Origin: an uncultured Halobacteriovorax sp.
GTDB lineage: Bacteria > Bdellovibrionota > Bacteriovoracia > Bacteriovoracales > Bacteriovoracaceae
DNA: 64,000 nucleotides
Reading direction: 5' to 3'
Assembly: GCA_913061265.1 (NCBI GenBank)
Contig: CAJXVS010000010.1
Location: 46,628 to 110,627 of the forward strand
Part shown: piece by piece, positions 16,516 through 24,967 of the stretch
Numbering within the stretch: position 1 is the first letter of the stretch
Layout: the number at the start of each line of letters is the position of its first letter
Made by a program: the position numbers and the translations under genes
Notes under the pieces: generated by a model
Database searches by the model: none
The model's input: the letters and a program-made list of their open reading frames with translations, nothing else
What the model was told of the DNA's origin: nothing

Positions 16516-17573
16516 TGCACTGGACGAGAGAGATAATAGAAGAATTTCTCATCAAGCGGCCTTCGGATATGAAGGTCGCCAATCTTTTAAATCAAATAAA
16601 AGCAAAATACTTAGAAGAAAAAGGTGAGAGCGTCTCTTTAACTGAAGAAGAAATTAGCGCTTATACCCAGTTCTATATGCCAACCAATTCAAAGAAGTTT
16701 GAATTCATCTGGCAGCAACTTGATCCTAAAATTAAAGAAGATATCAGCTCTTTGCCATTAGTAGACTTTGGTTGTGGCCCTGGAACTTATTTATGGGCCG
16801 CCGCTTCTGTTGGAATCAAAGGACCTTTTTATGGGATTGATTCAAGTGGACCTATGCTCGCTCAGGCGAAGGCCTTAGGGGCAGGGCTTTTCCCTAAATT
16901 AGATCTTAAATTCTCTGTTACTGATAAAGACATTCCTTTTGATGAGCCTAAGACTCTTCTCTTTGGAAATGCCATCAATGAACTTGGGGTATCACAAGCT
17001 TTAAAGATCATTGAAAGAATCAACCCTAAATATCTCATCTTCATTGAACCTGGAACTTCTAAGGTCTTTAAAGAAATTCTTAAACTTAGGGCCGGCCTAA
17101 AGGAGATGACCTTTGAAGTTCATTATCCTTGCGCATCACTTGAGCATGCTTGTCCGGTTGAAGGACGTATCAAGGATGATAGAGAAGATTGGTGCCATCA
17201 AGTTTTAAGAGAAGTGCCGCATCCTTCAATTGAACGCATAGGACAAATGGCTAAGATGGACCGGAAGGTTCAGCCTTATATTGGGCATGTTTATGAACTA
17301 GCAGGAACAAATCTCAGAGAAGAATCCACTGCTCGTTTCGTGCGTTTTCTAAATGAAAGTAAGTTCGCTTTTAATTGGGAGGTCTGTCTTGTCATTGACG
17401 GCAAGCAGTCTATCTTCGAGTTTGAGATTCCCAAAAAGAACCTCGACAAGAAGACTCAAAAACTTTTTAAGAAACTATCCATTGGTCACGAAATGACTTA
17501 TTCCGTTTTAAAGGTTCTTAAAGAAAATAGATTAAGAGCTAGCGTAGAACTTAGGGGATTAGATGGAAATTAG
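16515..17573 (+). CDS. Rsm22-like SAM-dependent methyltransferase
   Basis: 352 residues. SAM-binding motif VDFGCGPGTYLWAA followed by acidic GIDSSGPML, and a second-half Cys/His cluster (YPCASLEHACPVEG...DWCHQVLREV) typical of Rsm22, the mitochondrial/bacterial small-subunit rRNA methyltransferase-like family thought to carry an Fe-S cluster. It probably acts on the ribosomal small subunit, though the family reaction is not settled. Its start overlaps the citrate synthase stop by one base and its end overlaps the GNAT gene by 11 bp. Confidence 0.75.
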   Translation: MHWTREIIEEFLIKRPSDMKVANLLNQIKAKYLEEKGESVSLTEEEISAYTQFYMPTNSKKFEFIWQQLDPKIKEDISSLPLVDFGCGPGTYLWAAASVGIKGPFYGIDSSGPMLAQAKALGAGLFPKLDLKFSVTDKDIPFDEPKTLLFGNAINELGVSQALKIIERINPKYLIFIEPGTSKVFKEILKLRAGLKEMTFEVHYPCASLEHACPVEGRIKDDREDWCHQVLREVPHPSIERIGQMAKMDRKVQPYIGHVYELAGTNLREESTARFVRFLNESKFAFNWEVCLVIDGKQSIFEFEIPKKNLDKKTQKLFKKLSIGHEMTYSVLKVLKENRLRASVELRGLDGN

Positions 17574-18021
17574 AAAGGTTCTTCCGAGTGAACTAGATCA
17601 AGTCATCGCGCTCTTAGCAGATGATGATTTTGGAAAACAGCGCGAGAGCATTAGCGCTGAGCTTCGCATTCGTTATAAAAGGGCCTTCAATCAAATCATA
17701 GAGAGTGAATACTTTGACCTCTACGTAGGAGCAGAAGGAGAGTCTCTCATTGGCTGCTTTCAAATCATGTATCTTCCCCACGTCAGTTTTGGCGGAACCT
17801 TTAGGGCGCAAGTTGAATCTGTTAGAATCAAATCTGATAGAAGGGGACAGGGACTTGGTAAGGAGCTTATGAAGTTTGCTATTATCAAAGCAAAAGAAAA
17901 TGGCTGTGGAATCTTTCAGTTAACTTCAAATAAAGATAGGGATGAACAGGCGCATAAATTTTATAAAGAACTTGGCATGCAGGCCACCCACGAAGGTTAT
18001 AAGCTCTACTTAGACCATTAG
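17563..18021 (+). CDS. GNAT family N-acetyltransferase
   Basis: 152 residues of the GCN5-related fold. The acetyl-CoA pyrophosphate loop is RRGQGLGKELM (about residues 93-103), preceded by VESVRIKSD on beta-4 and followed by QAHKFYKELGM near the end. The acceptor substrate is unknown. Overlaps the Rsm22-like gene, so it is the last gene of the gltA operon, and its stop overlaps the convergent spherulin-like gene by 4 bp. Confidence 0.88.
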   Translation: MEIRKVLPSELDQVIALLADDDFGKQRESISAELRIRYKRAFNQIIESEYFDLYVGAEGESLIGCFQIMYLPHVSFGGTFRAQVESVRIKSDRRGQGLGKELMKFAIIKAKENGCGIFQLTSNKDRDEQAHKFYKELGMQATHEGYKLYLDH

Positions 18022-18950
18022 ATTCCAGTGAAAATTTGATTTCCATAATCCGCATTCAATGTCCCAATATTTAGAACAAGTCGAGACTTCGACTCAGAGG
18101 GATTATCTACCAATAAAGAACCTTCAAGTTCTAGGCCGTTATATTGATCTTGAATGGGTCTATAGGGCATGACCGCTACATCAACTCCCGTCGCTGAAAA
18201 GTTCTTAGTGCCCCAGCCTATTCCATCGAGACCATCTAGTTGAGCTGCTACGGCCAAGAAATCAAAGTCAACTTGGTTATAAGCTCCTGAATCAAGACCA
18301 GTGGTAGAGACTCCTATGGCCTTTATTCCATGGCTCGATTGAGCGGCTTGAACTTTTGCCAATTTAATTTCGTGGTTTGCAAAACTCATCGTCGTAAGCT
18401 GATCATTAGCACTGCCATCTTTGAAGATATAGCTTTCAAGAAGGTAGTAGTCATTGCTGGTTACGGTTATTGGGTTAGTGGCCTCTTTAATAAAGACGTC
18501 ATCAGGGTCCCAAGCATTCACAAAGACCTTCATCGACTTTCCGTGGGCATAATCAATAATGGTGTTCTGCCTAACTCGCATGGCGGCGTCTGTTCCAGAA
18601 GGCCAAAAGTCAAAGCCAGCTTCATCAAGAAAGATTCCTTCGGCCCCTAAGGTTTGCCAGTTATCAATCCGCCCTTGTATCGCAGCTAGTGTTTCAGGCG
18701 CCCCACCATTATCGCCAATAGTGACATAGCCAAAGAGTTCAACGGAATTAGCGAGTCCCGGGATGATAACTGTTGAGTTGGCGTAGTCTCCATGACCTGG
18801 ATCTTCTATACCCGCGCCAGCGACGACAATATCGTATTGATTTAAATCATTGATGACATTGGTACTATCAAAACCGTTGGCTGCCGAGTTTAAAGAACTT
18901 AAGAAAGCATAATAAATAGCTACGTTTTTTAAATTTGTTTGAGACGCCAC
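18018..18950 (-). CDS. Spherulin-4-like (TIM-barrel) protein
   Basis: About 310 residues. GGAG sits directly before a GTG at 18956, so the GTG at 18950 with correct spacing is the likelier start. Seen: AIYYAFLSSLNSA, a LFGYVTIGDNGG strand, GAEGIFLDEAGFDFW with an acidic cluster, then MKVFVNAWDPDD. These resemble the spherulation-specific family 4 and the GH114-related clan. No signal peptide is evident. The C-terminal 80 residues (MPYRPIQDQYNGLELEG onward) have no assigned fold. The substrate is unknown. With the GH114 gene at 2.8 kb this gives two related barrel proteins in one window. Confidence 0.65.
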   Translation of the reverse strand: MASQTNLKNVAIYYAFLSSLNSAANGFDSTNVINDLNQYDIVVAGAGIEDPGHGDYANSTVIIPGLANSVELFGYVTIGDNGGAPETLAAIQGRIDNWQTLGAEGIFLDEAGFDFWPSGTDAAMRVRQNTIIDYAHGKSMKVFVNAWDPDDVFIKEATNPITVTSNDYYLLESYIFKDGSANDQLTTMSFANHEIKLAKVQAAQSSHGIKAIGVSTTGLDSGAYNQVDFDFLAVAAQLDGLDGIGWGTKNFSATGVDVAVMPYRPIQDQYNGLELEGSLLVDNPSESKSRLVLNIGTLNADYGNQIFTGI

Positions 18951-19028
18951 AATCACTCCAAAATATTATGTAGATACTCTGATTGTAACCTGTCCTTCTG
19001 AATTAAATGAGGAAAGACACTCAAATGG

Positions 19029-19060
19029 GAAAAAAAAAGAGCCGTGAATAACGGCTCTTT
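19029..19060 (-). terminator. Intrinsic terminator of rpmE
   Basis: 10-bp stem 19036-19045 with 19051-19060 and a run of A on the plus strand at 19031-19038, which is a T-run for the minus-strand rpmE transcript. Confidence 0.85.
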
Positions 19061-19090
19061 ATTATAAACTTTGAATTTTTTTTTTGAGTT

Positions 19091-19303
19091 CTACTTCTTC
19101 TTAAATCTGTTACCAAATTTCTTCTGGAATTTCTCAATTCTACCTTCAGTATCAAGTACCTTTTGCTTACCAGTATAAAATGGGTGACAAGCAGCACAGA
19201 TATCAATTCTTTCAAGCTTAGCAGTTGATCTAGTGTCGTAAGTTGCGCCACAAACACATGAGATTGCTACGGCGTTGTATTCTGGGTGTATTCCTTCTTT
19301 CAT
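19091..19303 (-). CDS. rpmE: 50S ribosomal protein L31
   Basis: 70 residues. Four Cys (SCVCGA and [13 protein letters not shown]) form the zinc-binding variant. The ATG at 19303 gives the normal N-terminus MKEGIHPEY; the GTG at 19327 would add eight atypical residues. Monocistronic with its own terminator. Confidence 0.95.
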   Translation of the reverse strand: MKEGIHPEYNAVAISCVCGATYDTRSTAKLERIDICAACHPFYTGKQKVLDTEGRIEKFQKKFGNRFKKK

Positions 19304-19394
19304 CTTTATGGACCTTTTTTTTGCCACTTGATTTTATACAAGGGCAGGTTTTTATTCTTATAAGGGGGTAATCTCTAAGATTTGGTGGTTTTTG

Positions 19395-19679
19395 TCAATG
19401 ACTGTTATCACAAGTACTACAACCATCCGTTTCAGGGGGGTTTTCAGCATCAAAGAACTCCCAATGCCCGTAGCGATCATTTAAACAAGTCACAGCCTTA
19501 TCTAAGTCACCGAATTCACTCTGGAATAACTCTTGATGCTCTAGATCAGTTAGGGTGACGACGTAGTTAACTTTTACTTCTTCAGCAAGCCCTGGGGCTC
19601 CTGTCATAGAGATAAAGGCCTTAAGCTCTTCAGTCTTAAAGTGGCAAAAGGTCCAATTTTCTGGTGTAATTCTATTCAT
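19395..19679 (-). CDS. Small acidic protein with C-terminal CxxC, unknown
   Basis: 94 residues, no signal peptide. Acidic overall, with Trp residues at both ends (NWTFCHF, GHWEFFDAENPP) and a C-terminal GCSTCDNSH that could bind a metal or form a disulfide. It has a plausible start and a well-formed composition, and lies between rpmE and rpmG in the opposite orientation to rpmG. No family recognised. Confidence 0.6.
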   Translation of the reverse strand: MNRITPENWTFCHFKTEELKAFISMTGAPGLAEEVKVNYVVTLTDLEHQELFQSEFGDLDKAVTCLNDRYGHWEFFDAENPPETDGCSTCDNSH

Positions 19680-19702
19680 TAGAGGAACATAGCAATTTTT
19701 GA

Positions 19703-19731
19703 TTGTCAGGACAATACGGATTATGTAGATT
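19703..19731 (+). promoter_or_regulatory. Sigma-70-like promoter for rpmG
   Basis: TTGTCA (19703-19708), 17-base spacer, TAGATT (19726-19731), 36 bases before the start codon. Confidence 0.55.
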
Positions 19732-19767
19732 AACCGACACTCGCAACAGCGATTTCAGGAGTTAGTT

Positions 19768-19944
19768 ATGGCCAAAGGTCCTAGAGTTATTATTACATTA
19801 GAATGTACAGAAGCAAGAAAGCTTGGAAAGTCACCTTCAAGATATTCAACTACTAAGAACAAGAAGAACACACCAGATCGTCTTGAGAAGATGAAGTATA
19901 ATCCTTTCATGAGAAAGCATACTCTTCATAAAGAAATTAAGTAG
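19768..19944 (+). CDS. rpmG: 50S ribosomal protein L33
   Basis: 58 residues: [18 protein letters not shown]..., with [21 protein letters not shown], clear L33. Only one Cys, so this is the zinc-free form. AGGAG at 19757-19761. It has a promoter and terminator of its own. Confidence 0.95.
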   Translation: MAKGPRVIITLECTEARKLGKSPSRYSTTKNKKNTPDRLEKMKYNPFMRKHTLHKEIK

Positions 19945-19971
19945 TCGATAAAAACAGTATCAGACCATTTT

Positions 19972-20004
19972 AGAAGACTACTCCTTTGGAGGGGTCTTCT
20001 TTTT
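19972..20004 (+). terminator. Intrinsic terminator of rpmG
   Basis: Stem AGAAGAC (19972-19978) with GTCTTCT (19994-20000) and an inner CTCC/GGAG pairing, followed by TTTT. Confidence 0.85.
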
Positions 20005-20105
20005 ATGGTTTATTCCCAGTATTTTCATAAACTTATCCCTTAAATTCCCCTTAATAAATTCCGTTAGATTCCGATAAATAGGTATGAATTTCTATGGGGT
20101 GAACA

Positions 20106-21569
20106 TTGGCATTACGCATACTACTAGCTGATCCAAATGAAGAATGGATTGATTCTGCTAAAAAATATTTAGAGGAACAGCTTTATCAAGTTGATGTTGT
20201 TGGTAATGGTAAAGATGCCCAGCTGGCCCTTTATAATGCAAAGTTCTTCGCCGTTGTTCTTAATATGGAAATCAAGGATCACTCTGGTCCGCAGGTCTTA
20301 AGGTTTCTTAAAACAAATCACCCTTCTCAAAACGTCGTCGCCATTTATAAGCCCATGACTGAAGAAGAAAAGTCTTTATCAGATGAAATCATAGATGAAG
20401 AGACTCTTAAAAAATCGGGAGCTACAGAAGTCTTAGAGCTTCCTTTTGAAATGTCAGCCCTTCATGATTGCCTTGAAGGTCATCAGTCTCTTGGAGACAT
20501 GATGCAGGCCCTTGATAAAAGTGAAGGACAAAGGGAAGAAGAAGAAGTTAAGTCTGAGGACGAAGAATATACAAGTGTAAAGATTGATGAGTTCTATACT
20601 TCTAAAGCAGTTCTTTTTGATGTTTATATTAAATTAGGAACAGGGCGCTATTTAAAGATCCTTCATGCCGGAGATCAGTTCTCTAAAGAAAGAATTGATA
20701 AATATAAGAATGAAAAGAAGGTAGAGCATCTTTTCTTTCATGTAAGAGACCGCCGAAAATATATTCAATACACAAATTTTCTAGCAGATAAGTTAATCAA
20801 TACAAAAGGCATTGGAACAGATAAAAAACTCTCAATGCTAAAGAATGCTTCAGAAAAGTTCCTAGAGGAATCTTTTCAAGAGGGGATGAAACCTCAAATT
20901 ATGGAGCAAGGTAAGCAAGTTGCTGAGAATGTTTATAATCTCATTGAAAAAGATGAGAATCTTTTTAAGGCCCTTAGAGATTGGCAGGACTTCGATCCAA
21001 ATGCCTATACCCATGCTTATCTAACAACTGTTTTTGCAGCAGCTATTATTAAGCGCTTTGAGTGGCAGTCTAAAACCACCATTGAAGCCGCCGCTATGGC
21101 CTGTCTTTTTCATGATGTGGGAATGACAAAGTTGCCAAAAGAATTATTAGAAAAAAAAGAAGCAGACTTTACTGATGAAGATTGGGTAGAGTTTAAGAAG
21201 CATCCTGAATTAGGAGCTAAGATGTTTGAAGGAAATAGAAATGTTGGGCAATCAGTGCAACAGATCATTCTTCAGCATCATGAATACTACGATGGTAGTG
21301 GCTTTCCTTACGGGAAGAGAGGCTCTAAGATCCTAACCCTATCAAATATTGTATGCTGCGCTGATGACTTTGCTGAATGCATTGTGGAGACGGGTGAGAA
21401 GCCTGTTGACGCTTTAAAGATATTCTTAAAAAGAAGTGAGCAGATGAAACGATACAACTCTAGAATAGTGGAATGCTTAATCAAGAGTTTTGTTGACCCT
21501 GAGAAGATCATCAAAGAAAATGCTCTACCTTCGAACTCTAGAGTCCTTGCTAATAAAAAAGCTTCTTAA
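20106..21569 (+). CDS. Receiver-like domain fused to HD-GYP phosphodiesterase
   Basis: 487 residues with a TTG start after GGGGTGA. The N-terminal 130 residues have the receiver fold (LLADPNEEW), but the phospho-acceptor Asp position is Asn (VVLNME, N53), so phosphorylation is probably lost. A middle linker follows, then the HD domain (CLFHDVGMTKLP) and a GYP-like loop (LQHHEYYDGSGFPYGKRG, Phe instead of Tyr). HD-GYP proteins hydrolyse cyclic di-GMP. Metal-binding His/Asp residues appear present. It overlaps the convergent DUF4340 gene by 20 bp. Confidence 0.85.
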   Translation: MALRILLADPNEEWIDSAKKYLEEQLYQVDVVGNGKDAQLALYNAKFFAVVLNMEIKDHSGPQVLRFLKTNHPSQNVVAIYKPMTEEEKSLSDEIIDEETLKKSGATEVLELPFEMSALHDCLEGHQSLGDMMQALDKSEGQREEEEVKSEDEEYTSVKIDEFYTSKAVLFDVYIKLGTGRYLKILHAGDQFSKERIDKYKNEKKVEHLFFHVRDRRKYIQYTNFLADKLINTKGIGTDKKLSMLKNASEKFLEESFQEGMKPQIMEQGKQVAENVYNLIEKDENLFKALRDWQDFDPNAYTHAYLTTVFAAAIIKRFEWQSKTTIEAAAMACLFHDVGMTKLPKELLEKKEADFTDEDWVEFKKHPELGAKMFEGNRNVGQSVQQIILQHHEYYDGSGFPYGKRGSKILTLSNIVCCADDFAECIVETGEKPVDALKIFLKRSEQMKRYNSRIVECLIKSFVDPEKIIKENALPSNSRVLANKKAS

Positions 21570-22578
21570 AATTTAAGTCTTTAAAGCTGCTTTGTCTTTT
21601 AGAGAACATAGGCAGATTGTCTTTATGAATCAGGTAGATATTCTTTCTATCAGAAGCCTTAATAAGAACATGTTGTCTTTTTTCAATCTTTAAATCAGGA
21701 AGTGTATTGATGATATGGCTAATCGTATAGGTTGAGACAGTTCCATCCTTTCTCGTAGCTTCGATAAAGTACAAAGGCTTCTCTAACATTTGATTTAGCT
21801 CGACCTTTAATTCATCACTAGACTTATCCACAATTAAAGTACTCTTTAGATCAAATAGTTTTTTAAGGTAAGCTTCAACCTTTGTCTTGTCTTGTCCTCT
21901 TAAGTTCTTATCAACCCAAGTATCTTTTTTTAACTCAAAAGAAATTTGAATATTATTTGAAGATTTTTTATTTCTATAGATCCTCATCTTTTTTGTCTCT
22001 TCAAGGACCTGGCTAAAGATCTTAGAGTCAACGAAGTCAGAAAGGTCTAGGGATTCAAAAGTATTCTTGAGAGCGTCGACCTGATAGATGATTTCTTTTT
22101 GAGGGATATGAATATAGGTTGAATTATCAATAGGGTTAACAAGACCTAGGATATAATCCACCCTGGCACCCTTGGCATCGATCAGGCTAAATTCCATATC
22201 AGAGGAGTCTAGGGAGAAATTTGAAAGGTTAATAGTATCGCTTTGATAGACCTTTCTAATATTAATATCACCTAAAGTAGAAAGGATCATCATGGTGGTC
22301 TTAGTATTCGCTGGAAGCTTTCTTGGTTTGGTTAGGTTCCAATCATCAGCCTCTTTAGATAAAGTATAAGAGCCAAGTGAGTTCTTAACGATAATAGAAG
22401 TCGCTTGGTTAATTTTCTTATCTTCAATAAGGCGGCGGTACTGATTGAGAACATGGGTCTTTTCAGTAGGGGCTTGAAAGAATTCAGTAATAAAGGCGCT
22501 TACCAGAACCACTAAAATAAAAGAAATTAATAACCAATTTGAAGCCTTGGTGCGGCTAGTTTGAACTTTGGTAAGCAT
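21550..22578 (-). CDS. DUF4340 membrane-anchored protein
   Basis: 342 residues with one N-terminal membrane helix (about 14-32) and a periplasmic-facing remainder. Repeated motif pattern of DUF4340 (SYTLSKEADDWNLTKPRKLPAN, FSLIDAKGARVDYILG, TYIHIPQKEIIYQVD) is seen. In many bacteria this family stands next to GldF/GldG-type ABC exporters; no such gene is here. Function unknown. The last 20 bp of the gene overlap the 3' end of the HD-GYP gene. Confidence 0.72.
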   Translation of the reverse strand: MLTKVQTSRTKASNWLLISFILVVLVSAFITEFFQAPTEKTHVLNQYRRLIEDKKINQATSIIVKNSLGSYTLSKEADDWNLTKPRKLPANTKTTMMILSTLGDINIRKVYQSDTINLSNFSLDSSDMEFSLIDAKGARVDYILGLVNPIDNSTYIHIPQKEIIYQVDALKNTFESLDLSDFVDSKIFSQVLEETKKMRIYRNKKSSNNIQISFELKKDTWVDKNLRGQDKTKVEAYLKKLFDLKSTLIVDKSSDELKVELNQMLEKPLYFIEATRKDGTVSTYTISHIINTLPDLKIEKRQHVLIKASDRKNIYLIHKDNLPMFSKRQSSFKDLNFKKLFY

Positions 22579-22655
22579 GGAAATATTCTAGCTTGAATGT
22601 TTGTTCTCGTATAGAGATGATAAGCTAATGGTTAACAATACTTAAGGAGCGCGTC

Positions 22656-23270
22656 ATCGAAATCTTCTCTCTTATTCGCGAAGGCGGTTTTATAATGGTC
22701 CCTCTTCTCATTGGATCGCTCCTTATTTGGGCAGTGGCCATAGAGAAGATTTTATTTCTTAATCATTTCAAGAAACAATATAAACAGCTTCATGAAAAAG
22801 CGGCTCAGCTTATTGCTCTTAAGAACTTCAACGAGGCCAAAGGCCTTTGTCATAATGCTCACCCTTTGATTGGAGCACCCTACCTGAGCGCCTTTCAGAA
22901 AAGAGAAATGAAACTTGACGAGTGGGAAGGTAGGCTTGAAAGAAGGTTTACCGAAACAAGGCAAGGTCTTAAGAGGTTTCTTTGGATCCTAGGGACTATC
23001 GCATCCTCAGCTCCTTTTATAGGGCTCTATGGAACAGTGGTAGGGATCATAAAGTCTTTTGAAGAGATTTCAAGAACCGGACAAAGTGGCTTTGCCGTTG
23101 TGGCAGGGGGACTCTCTGAAGCGCTTATTGCTACTGCCGCAGGTATTCTCGTCGCTGTCATGGCCGTCATTTTTTATAACTTCTTTCAAACAAAAATAAG
23201 TGTTATCAGTCTTGAGTTTAGAAATAGTGTGGCTGACCTTGCCGATGAAATTAAAGGGTTAGATTCGTGA
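22656..23270 (+). CDS. exbB: ExbB/TolQ-type proton channel, with an unusual start
   Basis: MotA/TolQ/ExbB family with three membrane helices; GTIASSAPFIGLYGTVVGIIKSF is the conserved second-helix region. The first ATG is at 22695 and starts inside the conserved EGGFIMVPLL segment. Twelve further sensible residues (IEIFSLIREGGF...) lie before it in frame, right after an ideal AAGGAG (22644-22649) whose best-placed codon is ATC at 22656. No ATG, GTG or TTG is in that frame upstream. Either a rare ATC start or the ATG at 22695 (preceded by GAAGGCGG) is used. It is followed by exbD with a GTGA overlap. Confidence 0.8.
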   Translation: MEIFSLIREGGFIMVPLLIGSLLIWAVAIEKILFLNHFKKQYKQLHEKAAQLIALKNFNEAKGLCHNAHPLIGAPYLSAFQKREMKLDEWEGRLERRFTETRQGLKRFLWILGTIASSAPFIGLYGTVVGIIKSFEEISRTGQSGFAVVAGGLSEALIATAAGILVAVMAVIFYNFFQTKISVISLEFRNSVADLADEIKGLDS

Positions 23271-23680
23271 GCATGAAATTTAGCCATGATGAAGACGATG
23301 AGATCATGGCAGAGATTAATATGACTCCGCTTATTGATGTCATGTTGGTTCTTCTTATTATCTTTATGGTCTCTTCATCTGTCTCGTTAAGTTCGGGCCT
23401 TGATATTGACCTGCCTAAAGTGGGAACCAAGTCAGGTGGTAAACCAGACGCGGCCGTCATCATATCCTTAACTGCTGATAACAAGATTCTCGTCGGTGGT
23501 GTCCAGTTCAATTTGGAGTCACTAAAAGAAGGCATCAAGGAGGCGCTTAAGAAAGAAGGCACCACTTTGGTTATTCTTGAAGGGGATAAGTCGAGCCGTC
23601 TTGGTAATGCCGTTGATGTTATAGACCTCGCCCGGGCCGCTGGGGCGACTAGCTTTGCCATCGCTGCAGATGAGAAGTAG
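23267..23680 (+). CDS. exbD: ExbD/TolR-type membrane protein
   Basis: 137 residues. N-terminal cytoplasmic EINMTPLIDVMLVLLIIFMVS, where the Asp (LIDVM) is the proton-linked residue, then one helix and a periplasmic domain with GNAVDVIDLARAAGATSFAIA. It partners ExbB in energising outer-membrane transport. GTG start overlaps the exbB stop. No TonB gene is adjacent. Confidence 0.93.
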   Translation: MSMKFSHDEDDEIMAEINMTPLIDVMLVLLIIFMVSSSVSLSSGLDIDLPKVGTKSGGKPDAAVIISLTADNKILVGGVQFNLESLKEGIKEALKKEGTTLVILEGDKSSRLGNAVDVIDLARAAGATSFAIAADEK

Positions 23681-23760
23681 AGCAAAAACTGCCTAAGTTA
23701 ATCAAGTAATTCCTTGCCTTTACCTTGAGCCCTTCATAGTAGGGGATTCGCTCCGTGTCG

Positions 23761-23769
23761 TGATACAAT
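23761..23769 (+). promoter_or_regulatory. Extended -10 promoter element
   Basis: TGATACAAT at 23761-23769, lying 64 bases before the small membrane protein gene. No clear -35 box. Confidence 0.35.
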
Positions 23770-23832
23770 AGTATTAGCTTCTCAGATTCCTGAAACTTCC
23801 CAAGTTGGAGTAAGGCTGAATTGGAGGAAGAA

Positions 23833-24006
23833 ATGGGTAATAGAAAGAAAAGGAACCTGGCGATCTTATCAGTCATCGTCCTTCTTGTCCTTCCGCTTTA
23901 TTTTATGACGATCAAAATGGAAGAGGGCTTGGCCCGCAAAGAGTCCTTAAAAGGGGAACGAGCCCCTGCAGTTGAAGATAGAAGATTCATGAATATGCGC
24001 GAGTGA
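23833..24006 (+). CDS. Small single-pass membrane protein
   Basis: 57 residues. GGAGGA lies 4-5 bases before the ATG. A basic N-terminus (GNRKKRN) precedes a single hydrophobic helix (LAILSVIVLLVLPLYFM), then a charged tail rich in Glu/Arg. It follows exbD after 150 bp and is not recognisable as TonB. No function is assigned. Confidence 0.65.
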   Translation: MGNRKKRNLAILSVIVLLVLPLYFMTIKMEEGLARKESLKGERAPAVEDRRFMNMRE

Positions 24007-24007
24007 T

Positions 24008-24808
24008 CTATAGGTCTAAATCATCTAAGTCATCAAAACTATCGGCTTCTTTTTTAGGAGCAGTTTTAGGCTTAGCATGTTTACTCAGATCTGGTTCAAC
24101 AGACTGAACAAATTGTCTAAGAAGAGTTCTCTCTCCAGGCTTTAAGAAACTAAAACGAACTGCAACTCTGTAGATTAAGTTAGTATCACGAATGATTCTA
24201 GATTTATGATTGTAAGGACGGCTGTAAAAAACATCAGCATTGAGAACAAATTTATTTGGGATCATAAACTCGATGACGATACTTTGCCCTTCGAGAAAAC
24301 TTTGATTAGAAAAGAAATACATCTCTTCCATATTAAGCTCAGTTAAGACCGTCGTTCCTTTATAGAGTTTGCCCTCGGCGAGCTTTGGTCTTCTTTGCAT
24401 AACATTGACGGCATCAGACTTTTCTTCACTATCTTTTGCGGCGACTTCTTCATCGCTTGATTCTTCACTTGAGTCCGCTGTTGCTTCCTCTTTTTCTTCT
24501 TCAGGAGTTTCTTCAGCTGCTTCTTCAGAAGAGGCTTCTGCCTCTGCTTCGTCTTCAGTTTTTCCGCCGTCTAGAACTTCAAGGCCTGATCCACCGGCTG
24601 CAACTTCTAAAGGGCTTCTTGTTTTGTATTCTTTAATAAGGTCTTCAACGGAGACAGTATCTGTTTCCCCTGAGCTAATCCTTTCACTAATGACAGCTTC
24701 CACTTCATCACGAAGGGTCCAGATGCGAAGGTAAATTTTTTTAATAAGAACTGGGTCTTTTGAGCTACCTAATATCATTTTTGTTTCCCTAGGGTTTTGA
24801 CCTAACAT
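24008..24808 (-). CDS. PilZ-like domain protein with acidic linker
   Basis: 266 residues. The N-terminal part is helical; residues about 80-130 are an extremely Glu/Ala/Ser-rich linker. The C-terminal 110 residues (MYFFSNQSFLEGQSIVIEF, VLNADVFYS, YRVAVRFSFLKPGERTLLRQFV) have the six-strand barrel layout of PilZ. The usual RxxxR and DxSxxG motifs are not clearly present, so c-di-GMP binding is uncertain. The stop lies 2 bp from the stop of the convergent small gene. Confidence 0.6.
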   Translation of the reverse strand: MLGQNPRETKMILGSSKDPVLIKKIYLRIWTLRDEVEAVISERISSGETDTVSVEDLIKEYKTRSPLEVAAGGSGLEVLDGGKTEDEAEAEASSEEAAEETPEEEKEEATADSSEESSDEEVAAKDSEEKSDAVNVMQRRPKLAEGKLYKGTTVLTELNMEEMYFFSNQSFLEGQSIVIEFMIPNKFVLNADVFYSRPYNHKSRIIRDTNLIYRVAVRFSFLKPGERTLLRQFVQSVEPDLSKHAKPKTAPKKEADSFDDLDDLDL

Positions 24809-24967
24809 TCTTATTTTACTAGATAATGCTCAATTGCCGCAGGGCATTTTTTAAAGGGAAGTTCTTGCCGATTTTATGAGCAGTGCGTCGCTCAAGTAAT
24901 CTTAAGATAGCAAATATTTCTACCCCACTCTATGAGGGAGAGGGTCCAAGAATTCCACGGAGGGATT

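Noticed and set aside
23251..23685. Minus-strand frame of 144 codons opposite exbD
   Set aside because: The coding signal and conserved ExbD motifs are on the plus strand; this is a shadow.
24369..24734. Plus-strand frame of 121 codons, Ser-rich
   Set aside because: It is the antisense of the acidic Glu/Ala-rich linker of the PilZ-like gene; the Ser run is produced by complementing the GAA/GCT codons.
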